The notes: a model not told the origin generated them from the letters alone. Shown: positions 29,538 to 39,494, counted from the first letter of the stretch. The stretch is 64,000 nt of DNA from Listeria cornellensis FSL F6-0969 (GCF_000525855.1 NZ_AODE01000028.1:1-64000), one strand, 5' to 3'. Made by a program: numbers and translations.

Positions 29538-32228
29538 TTAGTGAATTAATTTACTTTTCTTGGCTTTTGCAGAGAGTCCTGGGATGATTTTGTCTAGTGG
29601 TTTTTTGAGTAGAATACCCAGTAGGATGAATAGGATGCCGAATATCGCGAGCATAATGATGTCGTGTGTGGCGTTTGGCCAGTATATGCCGCCGACGCTT
29701 TCTCGTATTAGCCCAACCGCGTATGTGAACGGTAGGAATGGATAGATGGCTTGGAAAAATGGTGGTGATACTTGAATCGGGAAGTTTCCGCCTGCTCCTG
29801 ATATTTGTAGGACGAGTAGGATGATTGCGATTCCTTTTCCGACGTTGTTGAACAGCGAGACAAGTGTGTAGACGATAATTATGAAGATGACGCTGATAAA
29901 CATGCTGAATAGGACGTGATAGACTGGGCTTGCGACGGATACGCCGAGCAAGAAAATGTTGCCTAGCGTGACGATTAAAGCCTGCGCGAGACCTATTGAT
30001 AGGAACGTGAGCAACCTGCCAAAATAGACGTGATGGTGATTAAAAATGCCTCGCGGTACTTCAACATCCACGCGTAATAGTGAGATGAGAAGTAAGGCGC
30101 CAACCCATAGACACAGCGCTGTATAGAATGGCGAACTGGCTGATCCGTAATTTGGAATCGGATAGTCTTTTGTCTCCTTCAGCTGGATTGGATGCGCGAT
30201 GAAGTCACTATCTTTTTTGACGTCATTTCTTAAAAATGCGATGATTTGTTGCATGTCATAATTTTGATCGAATTCGTTGATGCGTGATGCCGCCTTGTTG
30301 ATGGCTTCCTCGAATTCTGGTAGTTCTGTTCTGGATAAATCTGCGGCTACTTTGACAGCTTTTTCAAATTCAGGGAACTTTTCCTCGATCAGTTTTGCGG
30401 CGTTGTTAATTTCAGACTCTAGCGTTGGTAAATCGTTGCGCACGAAGTCGCCGGCCTTGTGGATTTTAGCTTTTACATCTGGATATTCTGACTTGTAAAA
30501 AGTTGCGGCTGTGTTGATACCACTGATTACTGTGTCGAGTTTCGTATCGATAAACGCCGTCGCATCGCTTAATGTTTGCTGTAACTCTGGCAAACGTTGT
30601 TGGAATTCTTTCAAGTAGGTTTGGCTTGTTACGAGTGTTTGGTTGGCGTTTTTTAGAATCGACGCAACGTCTGGTAGTTTCTTTTTGGCAACGTCTAGTA
30701 ATGCGCTACTTTTAGCGAGGTCTGCGCTGACTTCTTTTAGTGCCGCGTTGATGGTTGGCACAATCTTGGCATCGTACACGCCGATAATCGTGGCTAAATC
30801 ATCGCTCACTTTTTTTGCCTCTGCGTTTAGTTGATTGAGTAAGGCTTGGCTAGGTTCTTCGCCTGCTTCGATGATTTTTTTGACTTCAGTCAGTGTTTGC
30901 TGTTGCGTCACCAAGTCTTGTTGCATGGCTTTTAGGTCGCTGATGAAGCCTGTTAGCGGTTTATTTGGCAAGGTTTCATTTAAAGACGTCAGCAACTCGA
31001 TTTGTTTCGTTAGCATCGTATTCGCACTCGTTAATTGCGTGTCGATTTGATCGATGACTGGGATGACTTTGGCCGGGTCGATGCTACCGTTTTTAAGTGC
31101 CTCCGTTAGTTCGTAGACGTTATTCGTGATTTGTTGGAGCAAAATCAGATTCTGTTTAATCGCAGGAGCCACCGTTTGAAAGGACTGGTCTACTTGTTTC
31201 GTAAAATCCGTGACTTTATCGGCATATTTGGAGCCATCATCCGCAATTTTTTTGATAGTCGGCAAGGCTTTTTCTGCGTCTGAGATGATGCCAAGTGCTT
31301 TGGTGGATTCGGATAGCGCATCGTTGACCGTTTTTTGAATCGTTCCAAAATTGGCGTTGACTGCCTTTACGTCCGTTGCAATTTGCTTGATTTCTGGGAT
31401 TTTCTGCTGTAATACGAGGATGTCTTTACCCAATTTGTCGAGCTGCGGTAACTGCGATTCGATGCGTAATAGGTCCTGTGCGGCTGCGTTGATTTGTGGC
31501 ATATTCTTATTCAGCTCTGCCACTTGATTCGCTTTTGCTTTTAAATCAGGTAACTTTCCTTCTAAAATAACGGCTTGCTTGCCCATCTCGATAATCTGCG
31601 GCATACTTTGCTTCACTTGGAAAACTTTATCCTTGATATGGCGCAAGGTTGGTAACTCATTTTCCAAATCAATCCCGGCTTGGTTAAGCTCTGAGAGAAC
31701 AGAACTGCTGACTTTATCAATGAATTCTGAACTGATTTGGTCCACAATGGTCGACGCGCCTTTATCCGTTATCTTCGGGGCAATCGCGTTTATTTTCTCA
31801 TTCACCGTATAATTGATCGTTGGCTTCTTTGGATCGCCGCCGACAACCGAAACGATATCTTTCGAAAAATCAGCAGGGATAAAGATAGCCGCGTAGTAAT
31901 CCCCTTTTTTCACGCCCTCTTGAGCCTTATCTTCTGTCGTGAACGTCCAACCTAGCGAATCATTTTTCTCCAGCTGGTCTTTGAGTTGCTTGCCGACATT
32001 GATTTTTTGTGGGCTTTTTCCTGGTACGGTAATTTCTGCGCCCTCGTCTTCGATAACGACGGCTACTTTAATTCCTGATGTGTTAGAATATGGGTCCCAA
32101 AGCGCTTCGATATTAAACCACGCGTATAGAGATGGCAAAATGACGAGCGCAAGCACCAATGTCAGAGCAATCGGAGCTTTAAAAAGCCGACGCCAATCGA
32201 GTATAAAAATACCCCAGATTTTCTTCAT
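29538..32228 (-). CDS. YhgE/Pip domain membrane protein
   Basis: 896 aa. One N-terminal membrane helix (residues about 16-36, APIALTLVLALVILPSLYAWFN), then an extracytoplasmic YhgE/Pip N domain, a very long helical/coiled-coil stretch (about 170-650, many heptad-like KAL/LPxL repeats), and about six C-terminal membrane helices in an ABC-2-type transporter fold. Related proteins include the phage-infection protein Pip and EsaA of the type VII secretion system. I see no ess/yuk genes here, so I do not call it EsaA. Ribosome site GAGGGGTG. Single gene between terminators. Confidence 0.88.
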   Translation of the reverse strand: MKKIWGIFILDWRRLFKAPIALTLVLALVILPSLYAWFNIEALWDPYSNTSGIKVAVVIEDEGAEITVPGKSPQKINVGKQLKDQLEKNDSLGWTFTTEDKAQEGVKKGDYYAAIFIPADFSKDIVSVVGGDPKKPTINYTVNEKINAIAPKITDKGASTIVDQISSEFIDKVSSSVLSELNQAGIDLENELPTLRHIKDKVFQVKQSMPQIIEMGKQAVILEGKLPDLKAKANQVAELNKNMPQINAAAQDLLRIESQLPQLDKLGKDILVLQQKIPEIKQIATDVKAVNANFGTIQKTVNDALSESTKALGIISDAEKALPTIKKIADDGSKYADKVTDFTKQVDQSFQTVAPAIKQNLILLQQITNNVYELTEALKNGSIDPAKVIPVIDQIDTQLTSANTMLTKQIELLTSLNETLPNKPLTGFISDLKAMQQDLVTQQQTLTEVKKIIEAGEEPSQALLNQLNAEAKKVSDDLATIIGVYDAKIVPTINAALKEVSADLAKSSALLDVAKKKLPDVASILKNANQTLVTSQTYLKEFQQRLPELQQTLSDATAFIDTKLDTVISGINTAATFYKSEYPDVKAKIHKAGDFVRNDLPTLESEINNAAKLIEEKFPEFEKAVKVAADLSRTELPEFEEAINKAASRINEFDQNYDMQQIIAFLRNDVKKDSDFIAHPIQLKETKDYPIPNYGSASSPFYTALCLWVGALLLISLLRVDVEVPRGIFNHHHVYFGRLLTFLSIGLAQALIVTLGNIFLLGVSVASPVYHVLFSMFISVIFIIIVYTLVSLFNNVGKGIAIILLVLQISGAGGNFPIQVSPPFFQAIYPFLPFTYAVGLIRESVGGIYWPNATHDIIMLAIFGILFILLGILLKKPLDKIIPGLSAKAKKSKLIH

Positions 32229-32291
32229 TCTTCACACCCCTCTTATATTTCCTCACGTCCGATTATACAGGGGAGATATGAAGACTGCAAT

Positions 32292-32339
32292 AAAAAATAC
32301 AAGCCAGAGCACTTTTACAGTACTTAGCTTGTATTTTTC
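32292..32339. terminator. Bidirectional terminator
   Basis: AAAATACAAGC and GCTTGTATTTT form an 11-bp stem closing a partly paired loop. It ends the PTS operon on the minus strand just before the YhgE gene. Confidence 0.88.
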
Positions 32340-32343
32340 TAGC

Positions 32344-33429
32344 TTATTTATGTTCTTTTAAACGGAAATGTTGCCATGATTGAATTGTTTTTAGTAAGTA
32401 GCGTTCTTCTGGAATTACTCGGCCAACAATGTTTGTGTTACCGGAGTTCTCCATTTCGCGAAGAGCCACTTGCATTTCGCCTTTATAGCGTTCATATCCG
32501 TTGTTATCAATGGTTACGTCGCCAAGTTCGATGGTATCTGTATCATGTGCTGGAAAATCGTGTTGTTTGAAGTTAACACGCGTCATTGTTGAGCGTAGCA
32601 CGTATTCCGAAGCATCGCCACGATTGAAATGTTTTTGCGTTGTTACGATTTCTTTTTCGACAGCTGTTGCGCCATCAAGGAATGTGACCGCAAGTTCTAG
32701 CTCGTTGCGATTTAATTCGCCGAGTGCTTTTAACTCTTCTTCTGACGCGTACATGTTTCCAATAATCACGTCATCAATTAAACCAGTGTTCCATAGATCT
32801 TTTGCTTGGACGGTAATCGGCATGCCACGGTGTTCTTCCAATGTTGGAAGTCCGCCATCTACGACAAACCATGGGCCAAATTTACCTGCATTGGAAGATA
32901 CGAACGCTGCTGTGCGCAAGTTATATTTTTTGAATTGGGCGCTTGTGCGAAGGAAATGCTCACGAGAAAGCGCTGTATAACGACGTGGGTAAAAATTATG
33001 ACAACCGATAATATTCGCCGTATTCGCTTGATAAGACAAGATATTATCGACATATTTCGTTCCGTTCGAGATATTTAGCTCGATTTGTAAATCATTATCA
33101 TCAAAAGACATCGCCGCTTCTTCCGCACCAGAAAAACCTAAATCTAAACGCAGACCGGATAATCCTAATTCTTTAAAACGCCCTAAGTCCTGGTATGTCA
33201 GGTTTAGTGAAGCAAAAACGCCAGGATCAACATCAGCAATAACTTCATAGCCTAATTTGTTCGCCGTTTGGCAAATCGTTTCTAATTTCGTAAACTCCGC
33301 TTCGTCATTTGCTGAAATTAAACACGTGAAAATACGGCTAAAACCATATTTTGCGGCCGTCTCGATGTAATGTAACGAGTCCTCTAGTGGGGCATGTTGC
33401 GGGAATACTGAAATACCTAATTTTCTCAT
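32344..33429 (-). CDS. DUF871 family protein, MupG-like 6-phospho-glycosidase
   Basis: 361 aa with an N-terminal TIM barrel (MRKLGISVFPQHAPLEDSLHYI, IADVDPGVFASL, GLRLDLGFSG, ANIIGCHNFYPRRYTALS) and a small C-terminal beta domain. The family founder MupG of Staphylococcus cleaves MurNAc-6P-GlcNAc brought in by a PTS. Start ATG 33429 with AGAGGAAG upstream; family members begin at this point. Last gene of the sigma-54 PTS operon, so it probably hydrolyses the phosphodisaccharide imported by that PTS. The substrate is inferred. Confidence 0.85.
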   Translation of the reverse strand: MRKLGISVFPQHAPLEDSLHYIETAAKYGFSRIFTCLISANDEAEFTKLETICQTANKLGYEVIADVDPGVFASLNLTYQDLGRFKELGLSGLRLDLGFSGAEEAAMSFDDNDLQIELNISNGTKYVDNILSYQANTANIIGCHNFYPRRYTALSREHFLRTSAQFKKYNLRTAAFVSSNAGKFGPWFVVDGGLPTLEEHRGMPITVQAKDLWNTGLIDDVIIGNMYASEEELKALGELNRNELELAVTFLDGATAVEKEIVTTQKHFNRGDASEYVLRSTMTRVNFKQHDFPAHDTDTIELGDVTIDNNGYERYKGEMQVALREMENSGNTNIVGRVIPEERYLLKTIQSWQHFRLKEHK

Positions 33430-33460
33430 AATAAGTAAACTTCCTCTCTTCAAATATTTA

Positions 33461-33496
33461 AAATGGGGATGAGGAAAACTCCTCACCCCCATTTTT
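33461..33496. promoter_or_regulatory. Hairpin between IIA and the MupG-like gene
   Basis: AAATGGGGATGAGG and CCTCACCCCCATTTTT form a strong hairpin with an AAAACT loop between the IIA stop and the DUF871 start. On the minus strand the tail is only TTTTAAAT, so it is more likely an mRNA stabilising element or partial terminator than a full stop. Confidence 0.6.
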
Positions 33497-33500
33497 ATAA

Positions 33501-33806
33501 TTATTTAACGCGATATAATTCTACAATTTCGATCGCTAAATCTTTGAAAGTAATAGCGTTCATCAAGTGATCTTGCGCGTGAACTAGAAGTAAAGACACT
33601 TCTGTTTTCTCGCCGCGAGCTTCGCCTTGAATTAATTTTGTTTGAGAATGATGGGCTTCAAGCAATGATTGTTCTGCTTTTTGGATTTGTTCATCCGCTA
33701 AAGCAAAGTCACCTTTTTTAGCTGCATCAATTGCTAGCATGGCATCGCTCTTTGCGTTACCACCAAACATGATTAGATTCATAATTGTCAATTCTAGTTC
33801 TTCCAT
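33501..33806 (-). CDS. PTS lactose/cellobiose-type subunit IIA
   Basis: 101-aa helical phosphocarrier. LLLVHAQDHLMNAITFKDLA contains the phospho-accepting His; IMFGGNAKSDAMLAIDAAKKGDF is the family N-terminus. The start ATG 33806 (MEELELTIMN) follows GTGGAG. It receives phosphate from HPr and passes it to IIB (35406-35714). It lies 242 bp downstream of IIC, a gap filled by two copies of a structured repeat. Confidence 0.9.
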   Translation of the reverse strand: MEELELTIMNLIMFGGNAKSDAMLAIDAAKKGDFALADEQIQKAEQSLLEAHHSQTKLIQGEARGEKTEVSLLLVHAQDHLMNAITFKDLAIEIVELYRVK

Positions 33807-33830
33807 TAAACTCCACATCCTTGCGTAATA

Positions 33831-33926
33831 TTTTTCGTGACCTCCACAAAAGTCAAAGAGGACTTTTTTTCTGTGCCCTCTAACAATTTCTGTCGGAGCT
33901 AACGGGCGTGATCAGCTCTTCGTTTT
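33831..33926 (+). repeat. Structured intergenic repeat, copy B1
   Basis: Plus-strand TCGTGACCTCC, hairpin AAAAGTC-AAAGAG-GACTTTT, then CTAACAATTTCTGTCGGAGC, AACGGGCGTG and CTCTTCGTTTT. It lies 125 bp before the matching block of copy B2 in the same orientation. CTCC and GGAG can close an outer stem. Confidence 0.75.
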
Positions 33927-33947
33927 GTCCGGCTTCCTCACACCAGC

Positions 33948-34050
33948 TCCTCGGAAATTTCGTGGCCTCCGCAAAAGCCAAAGGACGGCTTTTTCTGCGC
34001 CCTCTAACAATTTCTGTCGGAGCTAACGGGTGTGGTCAGCACTTCGTTTT
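33948..34050 (+). repeat. Structured intergenic repeat, copy B2
   Basis: CTCGGAAATTTCGTGGCC, hairpin AAAAGCC-AAAGGAC-GGCTTTTT, CTAACAATTTCTGTCGGAGC, AACGGGTGTG and CACTTCGTTTT. The copy ends exactly at the IIC stop codon. Compared with copies A and B1, the hairpin arms differ at paired positions and still pair (C-G, T-A/G-C changes). Confidence 0.78.
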
Positions 34051-35329
34051 AAAAATTATCTTTTGTTTCTTCGCCGGCTGCTGCTGCTTTTTCACGACGG
34101 ATTTCTTGAATTTCTGCTACTTTAATGAATGGTGCGTAGATGATTACGGCTACGGCTATATTGACCGCGGCTAGAACCCCACCTGTCCAACTTTGTGTTG
34201 CAAGTACTCCACCAATAATCGGCGGTGTAGTCCAAGGTGTTACGATTGTTGCTGCTGGTACCATTCCCCATGATGTCGCAAAGTAAGCGATTGTAACAAG
34301 CACTAGTGGAGCCAAGATGTAAGGTACGAATAGGATTGGATTTAACACAATCGGTAGACCAAACATTAATGGTTCGTTGATGTTGAATAGTCCAGGAGCT
34401 GAAGCTAGTCCTGATACAGTAACGTATTGCTTATTGCGGCGACCAAATAGGAATACCGAAATAATGATAGCAATCGTTGCACCAGTACCACCTAAGTTGA
34501 CGAAAGAGTCAAAGAAAGGTTTGTTAACGATATAAGGAGCTTCTTTACCAAGGTTAAGTGCGATAACGTTTTTAGCGATCGCGTCAACGTTGATTGTTTG
34601 CATGAATGGCTCGATAATGTTCGCACCGTGAAGTCCGAAGAACCATAGGAATGAAGAAATAAAGGCAAGTAGTAACGCTGCTGGTAATGTATTCGCAAGA
34701 CCCATGAACGGTTCTTGAATTAGTTTGTAGAATTCGCCAACGATATCTTTTACGCCTAATCCGAAAAGAATCGTTGTAAACATCGCGAAAATACTTACTG
34801 TGATCATCGCTGGGAAAAGTGCTGCGAATGATCTAGATACTGCCGGCGGAACACCGTCTGGCATTTTGATAATAAGTTTTTGATTTCCACTTAAACGAGT
34901 GAATAATTCCGTTGAAAGTAAAGCTACAATAAGTGCTAAAAATAGACCTGATGAACTAAGTCCTGTCAAACCACCAATGGCAAAGAAAGAAGAAACAGAT
35001 ACAACACCGCTTGATAAAGCATCTTTATCATACGATTTCGCTAAATTGTACGCTACGGTAAAAGCAGTTAAAAGTGCTAGAATCGCGAAAGTACCGTTCC
35101 AAATATTTCCCCCAAAAGATTTCCAAAGTGCTTCCCCAAACAAGTTATTCATGAAGTCTTGGTATGCTTGAAGTGGCAAGTTGTTGATTAATGTCCCTAA
35201 TGACCCCAAGATCATTAATGGCATTGTTGAAATGAAACCATCACGGATAGCAACTAGATGACGCTGCCCACCGACTTTGGCTGCATAAGGAATAAAGTAC
35301 TTTTCCATAAATGCGATAAAACCATTCAT
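34049..35329 (-). CDS. PTS lactose/cellobiose-type subunit IIC
   Basis: About 426-aa sugar-transporting membrane subunit with some ten helices. MNGFIAFMEKYFIPYAAKVGGQRHLVAIRDGF is the usual N-terminus, LHGANIIEPFMQ is near the sugar site, and the NINEPLMFGLPIVLNP motif is the IIC signature. Start ATG 35329 behind GGGGGAA. It belongs to the sigma-54 operon IIB-IIC-IIA-DUF871. Specificity could be cellobiose/lichenan-type or MurNAc-GlcNAc-type given the DUF871 partner. Confidence 0.93.
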   Translation of the reverse strand: MNGFIAFMEKYFIPYAAKVGGQRHLVAIRDGFISTMPLMILGSLGTLINNLPLQAYQDFMNNLFGEALWKSFGGNIWNGTFAILALLTAFTVAYNLAKSYDKDALSSGVVSVSSFFAIGGLTGLSSSGLFLALIVALLSTELFTRLSGNQKLIIKMPDGVPPAVSRSFAALFPAMITVSIFAMFTTILFGLGVKDIVGEFYKLIQEPFMGLANTLPAALLLAFISSFLWFFGLHGANIIEPFMQTINVDAIAKNVIALNLGKEAPYIVNKPFFDSFVNLGGTGATIAIIISVFLFGRRNKQYVTVSGLASAPGLFNINEPLMFGLPIVLNPILFVPYILAPLVLVTIAYFATSWGMVPAATIVTPWTTPPIIGGVLATQSWTGGVLAAVNIAVAVIIYAPFIKVAEIQEIRREKAAAAGEETKDNF

Positions 35330-35405
35330 TTGTATTTCCCCCAATAATTTTATTTTGGACGAGACGTTTGCCTCCTCCTATATTTAAGCAGTCACAATGT
35401 ACCGC

Positions 35406-35714
35406 TTATTCCCCAAGTAAAGTTAGTGCTTGATCTAAAACTTTTTCGCCGTTCATCATCCCGTAATCGATACTGTTGATGACTGCGACGGGTTTTCCGA
35501 GTGGTTCTAGTTTTTTCTTAAATTTGCTTTCTAGGAACCTGACTTGCGGTCCTAATAGTAAGACGTCGATTTTGTTAATATTATCTGGCGCCTCGGCTTC
35601 TGATACTGCAAAAATTTTGGCTTCGAGGTTCTTATCCTCTGCCGCCTTCTCCATCTTTGTGACTAGCAAACTGGTTGACATACCCGCGGAACAAACTAAC
35701 ATGATTGTTTTCAC
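35406..35714 (-). CDS. PTS lactose/cellobiose-type subunit IIB
   Basis: 102-aa phosphotransferase domain. The phospho-Cys is in MLVCSAGMSTSLLV (Cys8). LLLGPQVRFLESKFKKKLEPLGKPVAVINSIDYG is typical for IIB of the cellobiose family. The start is probably GTG 35714 with AGGGAGGATG upstream. It is the first gene after the sigma-54 promoter. Confidence 0.92.
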   Translation of the reverse strand: MKTIMLVCSAGMSTSLLVTKMEKAAEDKNLEAKIFAVSEAEAPDNINKIDVLLLGPQVRFLESKFKKKLEPLGKPVAVINSIDYGMMNGEKVLDQALTLLGE

Positions 35715-35763
35715 TTCGATTCATCCTCCCTAAAACGCTATTTCTTAACCCTCACTCTTATAA

Positions 35764-35781
35764 ATGCAAGTTCCGTGCCAA
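35764..35781 (-). promoter_or_regulatory. Sigma-54 (-24/-12) promoter of the PTS operon
   Basis: The minus strand reads TTGGCACGGAACTTGCAT, matching the sigma-54 consensus TGGCAC-N5-TTGC exactly. It sits 50 bp upstream of the IIB start, downstream of the LevR-family activator gene. RpoN and its activator would therefore be required for this operon. Confidence 0.93.
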
Positions 35782-35843
35782 CTTTAAAAATGGAAGCAAA
35801 ACGCAATAAAAAGCCAATTTCATGCTTACACATGAACAAAAAA

Positions 35844-35870
35844 CAAGTGTGTAAATTATGTACACACTTG
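35844..35870 (-). terminator. levR terminator
   Basis: CAAGTGTGTA and TACACACTTG are perfect 10-bp arms around a 7-nt loop; on the minus strand TTTTTTG follows. It lies 11 bp beyond the levR stop, between the activator and the sigma-54 promoter. Confidence 0.9.
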
Positions 35871-35881
35871 CTCTCGTTGCG

Positions 35882-38564
35882 TCAGAGTTCTTTTGTAATG
35901 ACTTTATTCGCCGTCATCATTTGCGTTAGGTACGCGATTTCTGACTGTGGCACGATGATATTATATTCCAAATTGACGTTTTCCATCATTTGTTGCGTGA
36001 TTTGCATTTCTATCATATGTTGCTTCGTGAAGGCATCAATGTTCGGGAATTCGCGATCTACGCCGCCCAGTTTCATTCGTTCAACAAGGAAGGCCAGATG
36101 CAAAATGATGCCGATGTCGACGCCCGGTTCCAGCACTAGGTTCATCTGGACTTGTAATTCCGAAATGATTTTGCGCAGGAAGTAGACGAGTTGTTCTGGT
36201 GATTCGACTTCTTTTAAATTGCCTTCTAGTGAGGAAATCAGCTGATCGTATGGTACTTCGTCGTTGATAATCCGCTTCACGATGTCCAGACCGCCTTCGG
36301 AAAATACCTCTAGTGCGCTGAAAAACGGAATTTCGCGGTATTGGAATTCAACCGAACCCATGATGGCTAAAATATTGTATTCTTCCATTAATTGATCAAT
36401 TCGCTCACGAAACGCTTCTTTATGCAAAAATTGCAGGACAATGATTTCCACTTTCGCTTCATCAATAACGGGTGCCACGCGGGATCTCAGTTGTTCTGCT
36501 ACGCCTTCTCCTGTGAAACACGTGAAGATGACCGCGTTTTTTCGTTGGTTTGGTTCGTAAAATTTGTGCCTTGTATTTATTTTCAAAGAGTTGCTGGCAG
36601 CTTTGATAGATGTCTTCCAATCCACGTCCTAGTGAGGCTTTACGGATAGCTTCCAGTACAACCGGCGTACTTGCCATGCTGACTGTTTTCGTGCGGATGC
36701 CGAGTTCTTCGGTCAACATGTTGCCAAATGACGTCAGCGAGCCCATATCTGATAAAATAAGCACACCTTTTGTCGGATTTAGCTGCTGGACCTTAGCTTT
36801 TACTTTCTCGTACATCGCTTTCACTTCTACCGATAGCGGCATATCCATCGCTGTACCAGATTCGATGTTAAGAAGTTCTTGAACCGTTTCCACCATACTT
36901 GTTGCAGTGGAGCGGCCGTGCATCATGACAATGACTTCGACCAGCGCTTCCTGTGTAAAAATCGATTCCACGACTTCCTCGGTTAAAAACATCGTCAAAA
37001 ATCCGATTTCATCAAAAGGAATTTCGATGCTCAGCGCTTGTTCTAATAAGCCCGAAATATCAATCGCCGCTTGGAATTCTTTCGAGTACTTTTTGCGGAC
37101 ATTATTCAAATCCGGATGAACAATATGCTTTTGTTCGCGGATCCGTTCAATCGTGCTTTGTAAATGAAGCGCAAACGCAAAACGCATTTTTTCGTTGTAT
37201 TTACGTTCCAAGCGCTGTTCCGCCAAGGCATATACTTGATCCGTGAGCTGCCAGATTTCCGGACTAATAATCTCCTTCGCCGATTGTTGCGTTGGGAGTT
37301 GCCCCATATATTCGTGGAAATACTGATCGACATCCATGTAAAGCGCTTCCTCAAGCTCCGACTGGTCCTTTCCTTCTTTCATTAACTGATCGGCCTTCGT
37401 CTGAATCGCTTGGTACACGTCATCCACATCTTCAATCGCGATATCATTCGCTTCACTCGTATCATAAAACTTGAAAATCGTCTTATTGACATCGATCAAC
37501 CGGTTCATTTTCTCCGGCTCATCTTTCAAATGTAGTAAACCTTTTTGGACATAAATCGGCAAATCGTCCTGCTCAATTAAAATATAGTTCGTTGCTTTTG
37601 TTTTGTAATGTAAAAACGCCTTCGCACATGCAAGCTTCAAATCACGTTGTAGCTGACCTACATTGGCGCTCGCGTGATACAGCAAAAATGCCATTAACGC
37701 TTGGCGATGAACACGAATCGTCTGGTGTAAGCGCGTTGCTTCTTGTGACAAGAAAAATTCAATCAACTGGTAGCGTTCTTCCAACTGCCGTTCTGCGAGT
37801 GGTGGCAGCGTAATCGTCATCGGAATCCGTCTCGTAAAAGTTTCCAACAAGAAATTATCCGGTGATTCCGTCGTCGCACCAATAATCTGCACTTCCGCCG
37901 TATGCACAGCCTGGCTCTCACCAAGTGGCCGATACTCGCCTTTATCAATGAACGTGAATAACATTTCCTGACCTTCTGGAGGCAATCGATGAATTTCATC
38001 TAAAAATAAAATCCCGCCATCCGCTTTTGCAAGTAAACCTTCGCGTGTTTGTTCTGCCCCAGTATATGCCCCTTTGATCACACCAAAAATATGACCAAAA
38101 AGCAGTTGTGGATTTTGCGCATAGTCCGCACAGTTGAACGAGACGAATGGCGCATTTTTGCTAACCATATCAGCCTCGCGAGCGAACTTATACATGCACT
38201 CCGCAAATAAGGACTTCCCTGTACCTGTTTTCCCAAGAATTAATGTATGTAAACCATTTGGCGGATAAAGAATCGCCGCTTTCGCTTGTTGAATGCTCAC
38301 TTTCAAACTTTGCGCAGAACCAATCAGTCGATCAAAAGCCGTCTGCGTACTGCCAATTCCCGGCTTGGCTTCCTCTTTTGTGAAGGCTCGGTAAAGAACC
38401 GGCTTTCCAGGAAGTTTCTCAATCTGCTCGTCTTTAAACAGTTCGTTCAAGTAACGACTTGCATTCGCGCGGTCCATTTGTAATTTCTCAGCAACATCAT
38501 TTGCCGTCAATTTACCGTTTACACTATTCAGCAGCTTAAATACTTCGTCTCTTCTACTAAGCAT
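35882..38564 (-). CDS. LevR-family sigma-54 activator with PRDs (frameshift)
   Basis: About 893 aa after correction. Residues 1-60 are a winged helix; 90-330 are the AAA+ sigma-54 interaction domain with Walker A GKTGTGKS (111-118), GAYTGA (165-170; Tyr in place of the usual Phe) and Walker [11 protein letters not shown] (183-192). A first PRD follows at about 440-560, an EIIA-Man-like domain ([14 protein letters not shown] with phospho-His) at about 575-690, then a C-terminal PRD. The frame breaks near A4 36559-36562; with one base less it reads [21 protein letters not shown]. It should activate the adjacent IIB-IIC-IIA-DUF871 operon and be tuned by PTS phosphorylation. Confidence 0.9.
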
Positions 38565-38744
38565 GTCCCCGACTCCTTACTAAAAGCTCTATTCTTCTAT
38601 TGTAACATCTAATTGCCTACACGGTCACTATAAAAGTGCAATTGTTGGTACAGTAACGTTTTAAGTCTTTTGTTATTTTTAACATAGGACTACATTAGAA
38701 AACTATTAGGGCGGACTAGGGGCAAAAGATGGATCATATAAATA

Positions 38745-38773
38745 GAACACCAATCATGCACTGATTGGTGTTC
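38745..38773 (-). terminator. Terminator of the metalloprotease operon
   Basis: GAACACCAATCA and TGATTGGTGTTC form a perfect 12-bp stem. The minus-strand tail (TATTTATAT) is only moderately T-rich. The rest of the gap 38565-38807 shows nothing else beyond the levR promoter region. Confidence 0.75.
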
Positions 38774-38807
38774 TTCCTTATGAGAGGATCTTTTTAAATT
38801 AGAATTT

Positions 38808-39479
38808 TTATTCTTCTGTAGCGTCATATATAGATTTAAGATCTTCTTTTCCTTCTGGTTCAATTTGATCATCAACAGCATCTTGATACTCTTGGTATTC
38901 TTCTGTCGTTGATACTGCTTTTTCGGTACTCACTTTTGATGCATTCTCATCAAATCGAATATTAGAATTAGCGCCGGAAATTAACAACGACCCATCATCT
39001 TGCGTATAAGCCGTAAAAATGTATGTTTCGCCTTGTACTGGCAGTTCATCATCTTCAAATACATCGTACGCCGAACCATCTTCTCGTATACCGCCAAGCT
39101 TATCAATATCAATAACATTGTCAGTAACTAACTCGTTCTTAATATTAGAAATGACCTGAATCTTATACTGTGTATAGGCGTCTCCAATATATTCTATAGT
39201 GTCACTGTCCACTTCAACAGGAACCTTGTTTCTGTACACCGTTCCAGTCTCCTCCAAGACTTTCCCAACAAAAACATAATCTGCGCTACCAACCACTTCC
39301 TTCGGGTTGTCAATATCTAATGTATATGTAGAACGCATATCATAAACCGGAATTTTGTCTTTCTTTGCTTCGTCTTTCTGCGCAGCTTTATCATTATTGC
39401 CATTGATTGTTAAAAAGAAAACTCCTATCGCGATGATAAGCGTTATTGACATTATTTTTACTATAGCTGATTTCTTCAT
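38808..39479 (-). CDS. Membrane-anchored extracellular protein, unknown
   Basis: 223 aa. One N-terminal membrane helix (MKKSAIVKIMSITLIIAIGVFFL; no lipobox Cys), then a soluble acidic domain with YTLDIDNPKEVVGSADYVFVGKVLE, a pattern seen in secreted beta-barrel domains, and an acidic C-terminal tail. Not recognised. It is the last gene of a three-gene unit with a secreted metzincin and a small membrane protein, 15 bp after the protease stop. It may be an inhibitor, substrate or partner of the protease; this is inference from position. Confidence 0.75.
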   Translation of the reverse strand: MKKSAIVKIMSITLIIAIGVFFLTINGNNDKAAQKDEAKKDKIPVYDMRSTYTLDIDNPKEVVGSADYVFVGKVLEETGTVYRNKVPVEVDSDTIEYIGDAYTQYKIQVISNIKNELVTDNVIDIDKLGGIREDGSAYDVFEDDELPVQGETYIFTAYTQDDGSLLISGANSNIRFDENASKVSTEKAVSTTEEYQEYQDAVDDQIEPEGKEDLKSIYDATEE

Positions 39480-39494
39480 TTTCTCTACCCCACC

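Noticed and set aside
29538-32228. YhgE/Pip protein as EsaA of a type VII locus
   Set aside because: No esxA, essB or essC genes flank it, and it is monocistronic.
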